Shown: positions 1-7,983 of the stretch, in pieces
Numbering within the stretch: position 1 is the stretch's first letter
Layout: each line of letters opens with the position of its first letter
Assembly: GCA_910578665.1 (NCBI GenBank)
Contig: CAJTQU010000011.1
Coordinates: forward strand, 1 to 63,638
Origin: an uncultured Muribaculaceae bacterium
GTDB lineage: Bacteria; Bacteroidota; Bacteroidia; Bacteroidales; Muribaculaceae
Reading direction: 5' to 3'
Length of the DNA: 63,638 nucleotides
Translations under genes and position numbers: made by a program
The notes under the pieces: generated by a model
The model's database searches: none
Told to the model about the DNA's origin: nothing
What the model saw: the letters and a program-made list of their open reading frames with translations, nothing else

Positions 1-3
1 TAA

Positions 4-99
4 CGGTCTGATTATGACCGCAAATCTAATTTGAAATCCGTTCGCTCCCAAATCGCTTATAACAAATTGAATTTCAATAATTTCAAAGAACTCTTATGA
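4..99 (+). other. Possible C-terminal tail of an upstream gene
   Basis: A short open stretch ends at a TGA at 97-99, but an in-frame TAA occupies the first three bases of the window, so it cannot be followed upstream. The translated tail is basic and Asn-rich and I recognise nothing in it. The rest of 1-116 is AT-rich leader for the gene that follows, with no exact -7 box. Confidence 0.15.
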
Positions 100-116
100 T
101 TTTTTAGTGGACACTA

Positions 117-1013
117 ATGATCATGTACATAAAAACAGCAACAACAATAGATGAACAGATTGCCAAACTCAGAAAGCGAGGCTTGACAATATCTGATGAA
201 GGTAAGGCAAGAGAAATTTTGTCGGACATAGGGTATTATCGTTTGGGCTTCTATTGGTTCCCTTATTAAAAAGGCTATCCCAAGAAGAACAAACGGAATC
301 ATCAATTTGTGCCAGGAGCAAAATTTGAGGACGCTGTAGCCTTATATTATTTCGATAATGATTTGAGAAACATATTAGCTCCGTACCTGCATAGAATCGA
401 GGTTAGCTTCCGTACAAGCATCATCTATATTGTTTCCAATCATTACAAAAAGAACCCGACATGGTTCACTGACCCCAAAATCATAGAGAGTAATTTTATT
501 GCCGATTTGCCTCGATTTTATAGTGACATACGTAAAAATGAGGCTATAAAACGTCATCATCAGAAATACATCAATGATATTTATGCTCCGGCTTGGAAAA
601 CATTGGAGTACATGACTTTTGGAAATATGCTTTATCTCTTTGAGAATATAAAGGACGATGTGGTAAAGGAGGCGATTAGAACAAGATTCTATGTTTCAAA
701 CCTTGAAGCTTTTATAAGCCAAATGAGAACGATACGGACTATCCGTAACGTTTGCGCACATGGCCATAATCTGTTTGATCTCAAATTCCATACCCCCATA
801 AAAGTCGGCGAGCTCAAAGGTTTGAACGCAATGCAAAGAAGCACAATATCTGGCGGTCTTATTGTGGTTACGTCAATTCTAAAATCTATATCAGAAAACA
901 GGAGCAAGGAATTGGTCGCAAAAATAAATAGTCTATTGACAATGGCAGAATTTGCTCCCCTTCAAAGAATCATTTCCCGAATATCTATTACTCCGGCTAA
1001 AAGTAAAAAGTAG
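117..1013 (+). pseudogene. Abi-family (AbiD/F, Abi_2) protein with in-frame TAA
   Basis: Reading from ATG 117 gives an N-terminus typical of Abi_2 proteins (IDEQIAKLRKRGL, then IGYYRLGFYWFPY). A TAA at 267-269 then interrupts the frame, and the same frame continues with KGYPKKN, FEDAVALYYFDNDLR, RIEVSFRT and RNVCAHGH to the stop at 1013. The family normally has a charged residue (often Glu) where the TAA sits, so a single GAA to TAA change would explain the break. Abi_2 proteins are known from phage abortive infection, and the RxxxxH-type motif near the C-terminus recalls HEPN-like RNases. The downstream part could start at GTG 309 but would lack the N-terminal motif. The alternatives are a dead gene, readthrough or a base error. 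The small gene at 1016 begins two bases after the stop, so the pair was probably one operon. Confidence 0.8.
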
Positions 1014-1015
1014 CA

Positions 1016-1222
1016 ATGTCTCAAACGCAAATAACAGTAATTTCAAATCCTTCTCCGAAATTAGTGGCCATGTTTGATTTGCTTAGACAAAGACAAGCGG
1101 AAACCATTGCACAACAGAATGAAGCCAATAAGCCTGAGCGCAGTGATATAGCCCTCAGAATAGCTTCAGAAGAGGAAAGAGAAAATCTTCGGATTACTGC
1201 ATACAAATATATTCTACCATAA
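1016..1222 (+). CDS. Small hypothetical protein downstream of Abi gene
   Basis: This predicted 68-residue protein starts two bases after the Abi stop codon, which suggests translational coupling. It is polar and probably helical: a middle stretch LLRQRQAETIAQQNEANK could form a short coiled coil, followed by an acidic/basic helix (ASEEERENLR). There is no signal peptide or membrane segment. I do not recognise the family. Its position suggests an accessory or antidote-like partner of the Abi protein, but nothing in the sequence proves that. A strong hairpin terminator follows at 1239-1280. Confidence 0.55.
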   Translation: MSQTQITVISNPSPKLVAMFDLLRQRQAETIAQQNEANKPERSDIALRIASEEERENLRITAYKYILP

Positions 1223-1238
1223 ATTCTATGAAATGGAA

Positions 1239-1280
1239 ACTCCACGGTGTGACTTTTACCTCATACCGTGGAGTGTTTTT
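1239..1280. terminator. Bidirectional terminator between Abi operon and integrase
   Basis: A perfect 10-bp stem (ACTCCACGGT at 1239-1248 with its complement at 1265-1274) has a 16-base loop and is followed by GTTTTT on the plus strand. On the minus strand it lies just after the integrase stop codon at 1279-1281, so it can serve both convergent genes. Confidence 0.75.
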
Positions 1281-2632
1281 ATCTCACTGCATTATAGTAA
1301 TACTTCTCGATATTATTTACCGAGGTTCCCGCTTGCTGAGCCACCATAAACACATTCTCTCCAGCCCTTACAGCGTGTGTGATTGCCGAATGTCTGAAAT
1401 CGTATAGAGATAGGTCTTTCACCTCCAGATTAAGCGCTACGGCAATCTTTTTAAGATACTGATTGATGCGTTGCTCTACGTTTTTGACTCGGATATACCA
1501 AGTTGGAAATTCCGTTGGAATATCCCATTCCCTTTCATTCATAGGTAGCGGAATCAGGTAGCCGCCTTTGCTCCGGCCCTTATACTTGTTGATGATGGCT
1601 ATGGCTTGTTTAGGCAAGCTGAGAGTGACACAACAGGGACGTCCTTTGGCATTGATGCGGCTGGCCAGCTTACGAGGCGTATAGACAATCGTATGAGATT
1701 CTTCATCATACTCTTTCCCATGACGCAGTGAGATCACATCTGCCGGACGTGAGCGTGTGTAATAAAGTAGGAGAATCAGATCCTTATAGATTTGCAGAAG
1801 TTCCTGAAATCGTTGTTGAGGTGGAGCGATTCGGAGAATATCAAACCTCTCAAAAGCAGCGAACTCGTCTTCAGTCAAGATTGTAACGCTTTGTCCCTTT
1901 GCTCGGATCTTCTCTTTAGCAGTATGCCCCGACAACGCTTTCACAGGCATATTTGCCTTGAATTTATATGTCAGTGTATTGTTGGTAAGTTCTTGCTGAT
2001 GAGCTTTGGAAACTACTGCCTTGAATGTAGTCATCAGATTTCTGTAACCAGCGCCACTCTTAACCTCTTTGATCCAATCACCAAAGGCGATAAAATGACG
2101 GTTACTGATAGCCCGAAGGGGAATATCAAAAATCCTAATGCCATTATACATTGGGGGGCGTGAAGTGTCGGGGACGGTTAACAACTTTCTTGTTGACGCC
2201 GGTGAGAGCGTGATAGAGCGTTGTGTACTGCTCTATGTTGGATGAGCGCCCCTCTGCCTTCAGTTTGTTCATAATGCTCTCCAGAAACTCTCCAAAAGTC
2301 GCAGATGGGGCTGCTTCGGGATGGGCCTTTGCGAAGTCATAGGCATCATAGAGCTGCCGACCATCACTATAAGAGCCGGTGTCTATGAACTCCTGAAGCC
2401 CATCTAACAAGAGCTTGGTTACATGGTTGTTTTGAACTGCATTGGGGCCTGAGATAAACAACCCTTCTTTCTCATTCCAGCACTCCGGGGAATATGAGGG
2501 AGACTGGAGACCTTGCACCACTTTGTAGTGCCGTTTGAGTGTCTTTCCGTTTTCTCTTGTCGCACACTCGACGACAAGACGTCCTTTGAATTTACCACCG
2601 TTGGTGGTGAGTCGTAATGATAGTGTTGCCAT
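1279..2632 (-). pseudogene. Tyrosine recombinase/integrase, frameshifted at G6 run
   Basis: Two minus-strand frames together make one phage-integrase-family protein. The first (2632 to 2144, 162 residues) has an arm-type DNA-binding N-terminus and the start of the core-binding domain. The second supplies the rest of the core-binding domain (GYRNLMTTFKAVVSKA) and the catalytic domain, with Arg in TRSRPADV, Lys in TPRKLASR, Arg in YDFRHS and the nucleophile Tyr in IEKYYYNAV. The frames meet at six G on the plus strand (2153-2158). Removing one gives a smooth reading through HFTPPMYNGIR, which fits the family. The total length of 1354 bases is one more than a multiple of three. The gene lies 233 bases from the 3' end of tRNA-Pro, the usual place for an element that integrates into a tRNA. 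It is probably inactive unless slippage restores the frame or the extra base is an error. Confidence 0.8.
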
Positions 2633-2821
2633 ACAGTGCCTTATTAGGCGTTACTGAACACTTATCATGGCACGATACCAGTCAACATTACGGTCAACAT
2701 TTCCATTGGCCGGAAACGAGACGGAGAGTCGTGTCATATAGCAGACCATCAAAAGCAGGCTATTGAATTTTGTTCTTTAAGCCATTAACCTATTGATGCT
2801 GACTCAATTGAAGATAAAAAA

Positions 2822-2862
2822 GCAGACTACCTTTAACATAGTGATTATTAAAGGTAGTCTGC
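2822..2862 (-). terminator. Terminator of tRNA-Pro
   Basis: A perfect 15-bp inverted repeat (2822-2836 with 2848-2862, 11-base loop) lies just past the tRNA-Pro 3' end. On the minus strand it is followed by TTTTTTA, so it reads as a strong intrinsic terminator for the tRNA. Confidence 0.8.
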
Positions 2863-2865
2863 AAG

Positions 2866-2939
2866 TCGGGGTGACAGGATTCGAACCTGCGACCACCTGG
2901 TCCCAAACCAGGTGCGCTACCGGACTGCGCTACGCCCCG
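2866..2939 (-). tRNA. tRNA-Pro (anticodon TGG)
   Basis: On the minus strand the sequence folds as a cloverleaf of 74 bases with anticodon loop TTTGGGA (anticodon TGG), a GGTTCGAATCC T-arm and discriminator A; CCA is not encoded. The acceptor stem is CGGGGCG against CACCCCG, which leaves a C6-A67 mismatch. A -7 box (TAACTTTG, minus strand 2971-2978) lies just upstream. The 3' end faces the frameshifted integrase, so this tRNA is the probable attachment site of the element to its left. Confidence 0.95.
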
Positions 2940-2970
2940 ATGCCATGCAGTATCAACGGCATTGCGAGTG

Positions 2971-3008
2971 CAAAGTTAATAATTTTTTTTGATACGTTTA
3001 TAATTTTG
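2971..3008. promoter_or_regulatory. Divergent -7 boxes for tRNA-Pro and second recombinase
   Basis: TAACTTTG on the minus strand (2971-2978) fits a Bacteroidota -7 element for tRNA-Pro. TAATTTTG on the plus strand (3001-3008) fits one for the recombinase at 3118 and leaves a leader of about 105 bases. I could not place a clear -33 TTG for either. Confidence 0.5.
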
Positions 3009-3117
3009 GCTATATTTATTTTTAATCCGTCATAATCTATGTGCGATATGGCGAGGTATTGCATCATGACGATTATTATCGATATTAAACTAAAAAACTA
3101 TATCAATAATATTCGTT

Positions 3118-4323
3118 ATGTCATCAGTAAAAGTAAAATTCCGTCCCTCATCGATAGCAGGCATAGAAGGGACTGTCTATTATCAAATTATTCACGCAAG
3201 AAAAACAAGGCAGCTGGCCACGGAATATAAAATATTTCCTTCAGAGTGGAATGAAAGGCGCTGTACGCTGTTAGTGCCTCAGAATTCGCATAGAACATCC
3301 TTTGTACAGTCAATCAGAGAACGTATCCGCTGGGATATGGTTCGGCTAAACAAAATAGCGATTAGGCTTGAAAGCCAATGTATATCATATTCTGCCGATG
3401 ATATTATACTGGAATTTATGACGTATGCTAGAAAATATTCGCTGTTTAATTTTATGGAATCGCTTATAGTGGCTCTGAAGGAGAAAGGAAAGATCCGAAC
3501 ATCGGAAACATACCGTGCGGCACTTAATAGTTTTAAGAAATACAGAAATAATGAGGATATGACGTTTGATGCCTTTACTTCCGATGTAGTTGAATATTAT
3601 GAGGCAAGTTTGCAGAAGCAAGGGATTTCGCCTAACACAACATCGTTTTATATGCGTATATTACGGGCTGTGTATAACAGAGCAGTAGAGAAAGATATTG
3701 TGGAGCAGCAAAATCCTTTCCGTCATGTTTATACAGGTATTGACAAGACCGTTAAAAGGGCTCTGGCTATTCCTGCCATTAAAAAGATTAAGATACTTGA
3801 CCTTTCGTTCAATCCAACTTTGGATTTTGCCAGAGATATGTTCATGCTGAGTTTTTATATGAGAGGTATGAGTTTCATCGACATGGCATATCTGCGCAAA
3901 TCTGATTTGGAGAACGGGTATGTGACATACAGGCGACGCAAAACGGGACAGTCCCTTATTATAAAATGGACCAGAGAAATGCAGCTTATCCTGGACAAGT
4001 ATCCCGAAAATATGACATGCTATCTTCTTCCTATAATAACCAGCCCGGGGACCAACGAACGCTATGCATACAAGCGTGTGGCTTATAAAATTAACCACCA
4101 TCTTAAGAAGCTTGCCGAGATAATAGGTGTCAGCATTCCTCTTACTATGTATTGCGCCCGTCATAGCTGGGCTTCGGCAGCAAAAGCAAAGGGTATACCT
4201 CTGGGGGTCATAAGCGAGGGAATGGGACATGACTCAGAAGCAACGACACAGATATATCTCGCATCATTAGACACTACGGCGGTAGACAAAGCTAACGCTG
4301 CAATTATAAAAGCCTTGAAATGA
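3118..4323 (+). CDS. Tyrosine recombinase (site-specific integrase)
   Basis: This is an intact 401-residue tyrosine recombinase of the Bacteroidales type. It has an N-terminal arm-binding domain (residues about 1-95), a SAM-like core-binding domain (about 100-205) and a catalytic domain with Arg in FYMRGMSFIDM, Lys in RRRKTGQ, Arg-His in CARHSWAS, a late His in GMGHDSE and Tyr in TTQIYLASLD. The first His of the usual HxxR box is Tyr, which I recall as common in this family. Relatives include integrases of mobile elements and recombinases that flip promoters or surface genes. I searched the flanks for a pair of inverted repeats around a promoter and found only a short palindrome at 4357-4372. 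It sits on the opposite side of tRNA-Pro from the frameshifted integrase, so a second insertion nearby is possible. Confidence 0.85.
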   Translation: MSSVKVKFRPSSIAGIEGTVYYQIIHARKTRQLATEYKIFPSEWNERRCTLLVPQNSHRTSFVQSIRERIRWDMVRLNKIAIRLESQCISYSADDIILEFMTYARKYSLFNFMESLIVALKEKGKIRTSETYRAALNSFKKYRNNEDMTFDAFTSDVVEYYEASLQKQGISPNTTSFYMRILRAVYNRAVEKDIVEQQNPFRHVYTGIDKTVKRALAIPAIKKIKILDLSFNPTLDFARDMFMLSFYMRGMSFIDMAYLRKSDLENGYVTYRRRKTGQSLIIKWTREMQLILDKYPENMTCYLLPIITSPGTNERYAYKRVAYKINHHLKKLAEIIGVSIPLTMYCARHSWASAAKAKGIPLGVISEGMGHDSEATTQIYLASLDTTAVDKANAAIIKALK

Positions 4324-4356
4324 TATGGATTTATTGGTACTCTCCAGATATATACT

Positions 4357-4372
4357 AATTGTAGTTACAATT
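4357..4372. repeat. Short palindrome after recombinase gene
   Basis: AATTGTA and its complement TACAATT are separated by two bases. It could be a recombinase or repressor site, or chance in AT-rich DNA. I saw no second copy nearby. Confidence 0.25.
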
Positions 4373-4440
4373 GATCGTAGTTTTAAGACGGCGAAACAAG
4401 AATCTGGGATTATGAAGCTGGTTTACTATCAAAAAATTAC

Positions 4441-4448
4441 TAATTTTG
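4441..4448 (+). promoter_or_regulatory. -7 box for acetyltransferase
   Basis: TAATTTTG lies 18 bases before the ATG at 4467 and matches the Bacteroidota TAnnTTTG element. No convincing -33 TTG is at the right distance. Confidence 0.4.
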
Positions 4449-4466
4449 TTGACTGAATTTTAGAGT

Positions 4467-4991
4467 ATGATTTATATTGAAACCGACAGATTAATTTTGC
4501 GTTCTTGGACATCAGGAGATTTGCATACGTTTGTATCCATGAATCAAGATAAACAGGTTATGAGGTATTTTCCTGCATTGTTGACGGAGGAAGAAACTCT
4601 ATTGTTTTATCGTAAGATTGTTGCGGAATTTGATACAAAAGGATATGGTCTGTACGCAGTGGAATTGAAATCTACAGGTGAGTTTATAGGCTATGTCGGT
4701 TTGCATGAGGTAGGTTTCCATTCCCATTTTACTCCCGGAGTGGAAATCGGCTGGCGCCTTGCCGCAGAACATCATAATAAAGGGTATGCCACAGAAGCGG
4801 CAAAAGGTGTGTTGTCGTTAGCCAAGAATATCGGTATGGGTTGCCTGTATTCTTTCACGGCACTGCCCAATAAACCATCAGAAAGGGTTATGCAGAAAAT
4901 AGGCATGATAAAGGTCGGAGAGTTTTCGCACCCTAGTTTGGATGCCTCTTCGCCATTGTGTGTACACGTTTTGTATAAGATCAATCTATAA
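4467..4991 (+). CDS. GNAT-family N-acetyltransferase (RimJ/RimL-like)
   Basis: This 174-residue protein starts IYIETDRLILRSW, the typical opening of the Acetyltransf_3 (RimJ/RimL) group. It carries the later motifs GWRLAAEHHNKGYATEAAKG (acetyl-CoA pyrophosphate-binding region) and NKPSERVMQKIGM. Such enzymes move an acetyl group from acetyl-CoA to a protein N-terminus or a small amine; the substrate cannot be read here. It appears to be a single-gene unit with its own -7 box and a hairpin downstream at 5044-5088. Confidence 0.85.
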   Translation: MIYIETDRLILRSWTSGDLHTFVSMNQDKQVMRYFPALLTEEETLLFYRKIVAEFDTKGYGLYAVELKSTGEFIGYVGLHEVGFHSHFTPGVEIGWRLAAEHHNKGYATEAAKGVLSLAKNIGMGCLYSFTALPNKPSERVMQKIGMIKVGEFSHPSLDASSPLCVHVLYKINL

Positions 4992-5043
4992 CGCTACGAC
5001 AGGTATTCCATGTCTCTACTATCAGGTAGACATCTGATATTGA

Positions 5044-5088
5044 ATAAGGGCGGCAGCATCTGTGCAAGCACAATGCCGCCGGCCTTAT
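5044..5088. terminator. Imperfect GC-rich hairpin after acetyltransferase
   Basis: ATAAGGGCGGCAGCAT pairs imperfectly with ATGCCGCCGGCCTTAT around a 12-base loop. There is no T-run directly after it on the plus strand, so it is a weak terminator candidate. The rest of 4992-5255 shows nothing I can name. Confidence 0.35.
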
Positions 5089-5255
5089 CCGATGAAAATT
5101 AAACAATATAATTCCTTGATTGCCTGTATGGTTGACATTTATAATTAGAATTTATATAATTATTTTACTAGAAATCCTTACGATAAATTACATGAATTAA
5201 TGCTTGAATATTTATATCATTTATCCGCATATACTCTTGTTGGCTTTGCGACTTC

Positions 5256-5693
5256 TTATTTGTACATTAAACGTTTATTGTAGTATACTCTGATATATAT
5301 AAAGAATACTGATAGAACGTAGAGACATATTAAGATGGTGAGCAAGCTACAAATAAAGCTTAGATAATAATTTTTAACTAGTAAATAATCAAATTCTATT
5401 ATAACAAAAACAATAGCTGATAGTAATATTATTCGTAAAATATGATTATTCAATTTTTTGGAATTAGCAATATATTTTTTACCAAATTTCATTTCTGAAT
5501 ATTCATATGGACATACTTTTGATTCCTTTATATTTTTTTCAAAACTCTTTACTGCAATCTCTTTATTTATAATAAAGGAGTGCAATACTGTAAAGATTGT
5601 TATAGTCACACCTAGTATTGACAGTATTATTGTAATTTCTTGTGTTACTATTTTTTCGTAGTTTTCTGAGTACCATTTAAAAATACTATTCAT
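5256..5693 (-). CDS. Small membrane protein, unknown function
   Basis: This is a 145-residue AT-rich gene. Hydrophobic segments lie at about residues 20-43 (ITIILSILGVTITIFTVLHS), 85-103 (ILRIILLSAIVFVIIEF) and 110-135 (LSFICSLLTILICLYVLSVFF), so three or four membrane helices with a soluble loop between the first and second are likely. Its start overlaps the end of the upstream gene by eight bases, so the two are translated together. I do not recognise the family. Paired soluble and membrane proteins in variable regions often turn out to be defence or toxin systems, but there is no specific motif to support that here. Confidence 0.6.
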   Translation of the reverse strand: MNSIFKWYSENYEKIVTQEITIILSILGVTITIFTVLHSFIINKEIAVKSFEKNIKESKVCPYEYSEMKFGKKYIANSKKLNNHILRIILLSAIVFVIIEFDYLLVKNYYLSFICSLLTILICLYVLSVFFIYIRVYYNKRLMYK

Positions 5694-6606
5694 TTGCTAT
5701 AAACTGATTTATGACAGAAGATAAATATGATTGCACATTAATAGGATCATATAAATGCAGTAAATCATTTTCATCAACGGATATTTCATAGCAATTATCT
5801 TCTAATAATGCTGTTAGAATTAGATCTTTTTGTTCATTAGATTCGTATACATATTTATATTTTTGGTGATTATTAAGTTTCACAAATATTTTCTTAATAT
5901 TGAATCCTCGTGTATTTCGATTGTGTATCAGTGTTAATGCGTCCTTCGAGGGTAAACCTTCATATACCTCTACTCTGTTATCTTGTTCTTTCAGCGAAAC
6001 AAGATAGTCCTTAAATTCAATATCCTCATTATTTATATTTTGTTTGGTTGCATACGTAATTTTAATTTGTTCTATTATACCTTGACGAAGAATATTTTCT
6101 TTTGCTCCTTCTCGTTGTATTTGTTTTATTTTTAAATCAAATATTTTAATAGCTACGGATTTTATTGTATTTATTACATCTGTATCATCTTTACCTGGAT
6201 CATCGTAAATGAATATAGCCCATCTATTAGATGGTTTACCGGTTCTATCGAAATTGATTAGTGGATAAAATAGTGCATAATTATAGTTACTTCCTAACTT
6301 GTCATTAGCATCAAGATTCAAGGCTTCGTCATGTTCTACATATAAGTCTAATAGACCTGTTTTGAACTCTTCTATCCTTAGCATGACTGCTTGGACTCCG
6401 GAAAAAGTATAAATATCATAATGTAAATGTTTAATAGTCTTCTTCTAGGATTTCTTCCGATATGAAATAACGCATTTGTCTTCAAGATTAATATTTCCAT
6501 AACCATCAATCCTAGATTGAAGTTGTTTTATCATACTTTCGTAATTATTTACTGGCTCAGCAAGAGGCACAGTTATGAAAACGGGTATTTTTATTTTATA
6601 ACTCAT
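5686..6606 (-). pseudogene. Unknown accessory protein with in-frame TAG
   Basis: An ATG at 6606 opens 53 codons (MSYKIKIPVFITVPLAEP...) ended by TAG at 6445-6447. The same frame then continues unbroken through YDIYTFSGVQAVMLRIEEF to the stop at 5686. The downstream part could start at the internal ATG at 6384 (232 residues), but the smooth composition across the TAG suggests one original gene of about 306 codons. It is soluble, Asn/Lys-rich and predicted to be mixed alpha/beta. I recognise no family. Its end overlaps the membrane protein gene by eight bases. A good promoter lies at 6674-6703, ahead of the long start and not the internal one, which favours the long gene. The TAG may be a mutation, a readthrough site or an error. 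Confidence 0.55.
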
Positions 6607-6673
6607 ATTATTAGGTGTGTAATCTAAAATTGTAGTACTATCTATTAATTTGGAACGATATTATATAATTTCA

Positions 6674-6703
6674 CAAAGATAAACATAATTTATGATACAA
6701 CAA
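6674..6703 (-). promoter_or_regulatory. Promoter for the 5.2-6.6 kb operon
   Basis: On the minus strand TTG (6703-6701), 19 bases, then TATCTTTG (6681-6674) match the Bacteroidota -33/-7 promoter. It lies about 70 bases upstream of the ATG at 6606. Confidence 0.6.
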
Positions 6704-6704
6704 T

Positions 6705-6836
6705 ATGGTTTTAGAGAATAAAGAATTAATTACGGTTGCTGACCGCTATTTGGGGATACTTTGTGAGAGTTGTTCAGAAATTATAGGTGATCGTGTCACT
6801 ATGATATGTTTGGATAGTGTTTACTGTATTTACTGA
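6705..6836 (+). CDS. Doubtful 43-residue ORF
   Basis: An ATG to TGA frame encodes 43 residues with two Cys pairs (LCESCSE and MICLDSVYC). No promoter box precedes it and it overlaps the minus-strand promoter region. It may be a chance frame in this otherwise empty stretch. Confidence 0.15.
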   Translation: MVLENKELITVADRYLGILCESCSEIIGDRVTMICLDSVYCIY

Positions 6837-6857
6837 TGAATGGAGTTTGTCGGAATG

Positions 6858-7892
6858 CTACTCATCGTGCCGGTCTGCATAGCGTGAGGCCGCTTTGCGC
6901 ACGCTTGCAGCTATCCTCTGACGGAATTCTGGTGGGGCGATCACTTCGGCGTGGCCTCCGTAACCGAGGATGAGGCGTTCCAGTTCGTTATTGATCACTA
7001 CTTTCAGCGACAGCTGTATGCTGCCATCGCGGAAACGCTGCTCCACTTTCTGTGATTTGTGGAATGGTTTTGACTCAACATAAGGCGCCTGCTGACGATC
7101 TATCTTTATGACTATACGGCGAGCTTTGTCGCCAATCTGCCTGGTAACACCTATTGTATCATCAAAAAAGTGCCAGGGGTCGAAATCAACACATTTCTTG
7201 AAAGGATGATTGTAGTCGATGGTTACCGAGTGTATGCGGTCAAGCGCAAAGATATTAACTTGCGGAGAATGGTTTGTTGCTTTCTCTCCGATCAGAAACC
7301 AACGGTTGCGGTATTCCTTAAGCAAATAGGGATAAACTGCCAATGCTTCAGGTTGTCGTGCCTTGAACGATTGATATTCAACAACAATTGTCTGCTGTTT
7401 TCTGACTGCGTCATAAATTGTACCAATGAATTGAGCGCCACGATAGCCTGGCACATGTTCCATATCCATAGCCGGAGCGGATGTCCCTGTGTTACGGGAT
7501 ATTTGCTCGTTTAGTTTGCTTATGATGTCGATTGAAGACGATAACTGTGGAAAACATTGAAGCTGCCGAAGAATATCGAGTGCGGAATTAAGCGCGTCAA
7601 GTCCCTCGTTGTTAAGTGGCAGATGCGTTATACTGAAGTCTGGGTCTTCATATTCGTAATACTTATTGTCACGCACTACAATAGGCGCATTATAGCCGAG
7701 GCGGTCACTACGCATCAGTGCCAGATCATTTTGAAAAGTACGGCGGCTCACAGGATTGCTCCGCCCCTCATATTCGGCAAGGGCTTCTGTGCAGGCATCA
7801 ATCAAGTCATTGATTGTCCACCGCCTGTAATGATTTTGCAGGCAACGGTCAATGACCGAAATGCGGATCAGAGTAGCTCGATTAAGTGGCAT
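6858..7892 (-). CDS. WYL-domain transcriptional regulator
   Basis: This is a 344-residue regulator. I chose the ATG at 7892 (MPLNRATLIRISVIDRCL) because the longer upstream frame is hydrophobic and runs into the rtcB leader. The N-terminal third is a winged-helix-like region (WTINDLIDACTEAL, SRRTFQNDLALM). The middle holds the WYL domain (IVVEYQSF, YPYLLKEYRNRWFLIG, FALDRIHSVTI), and the end fits the WCX extension (LSLKVVINNELERLILGYG). WYL proteins bind DNA and sense nucleic acid or nucleotide ligands, and several control DNA-damage or defence genes. It is divergent from rtcB with 91 bases between the starts, so it probably regulates rtcB-prfH and itself through repeats in that gap. Confidence 0.88.
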   Translation of the reverse strand: MPLNRATLIRISVIDRCLQNHYRRWTINDLIDACTEALAEYEGRSNPVSRRTFQNDLALMRSDRLGYNAPIVVRDNKYYEYEDPDFSITHLPLNNEGLDALNSALDILRQLQCFPQLSSSIDIISKLNEQISRNTGTSAPAMDMEHVPGYRGAQFIGTIYDAVRKQQTIVVEYQSFKARQPEALAVYPYLLKEYRNRWFLIGEKATNHSPQVNIFALDRIHSVTIDYNHPFKKCVDFDPWHFFDDTIGVTRQIGDKARRIVIKIDRQQAPYVESKPFHKSQKVEQRFRDGSIQLSLKVVINNELERLILGYGGHAEVIAPPEFRQRIAASVRKAASRYADRHDE

Positions 7893-7930
7893 GATATATT
7901 TTTTTGCGAATATAATATTTTTTTCGTGGG

Positions 7931-7950
7931 TGCGCAAATTAGTTGCGCAA
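7931..7950. promoter_or_regulatory. Candidate WYL operator: TGCGCAA direct repeat
   Basis: TGCGCAA occurs at 7931-7937 and 7944-7950, 13 bases apart, and the second copy lies in the palindrome TTGCGCAA. A wider GGGTGC/GCACCC inverted repeat surrounds them. They lie midway between the divergent starts, where an autoregulator would bind. A near -7 box for rtcB (AAACTTTG, 7959-7966) follows. Confidence 0.4.
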
Positions 7951-7983
7951 CCAATGCCAAACTTTGCACCCAAAATTAAAAGT

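Noticed and set aside
4324..4466. Invertible promoter near the recombinase
   Set aside because: I found one short palindrome but no pair of inverted repeats flanking a promoter.
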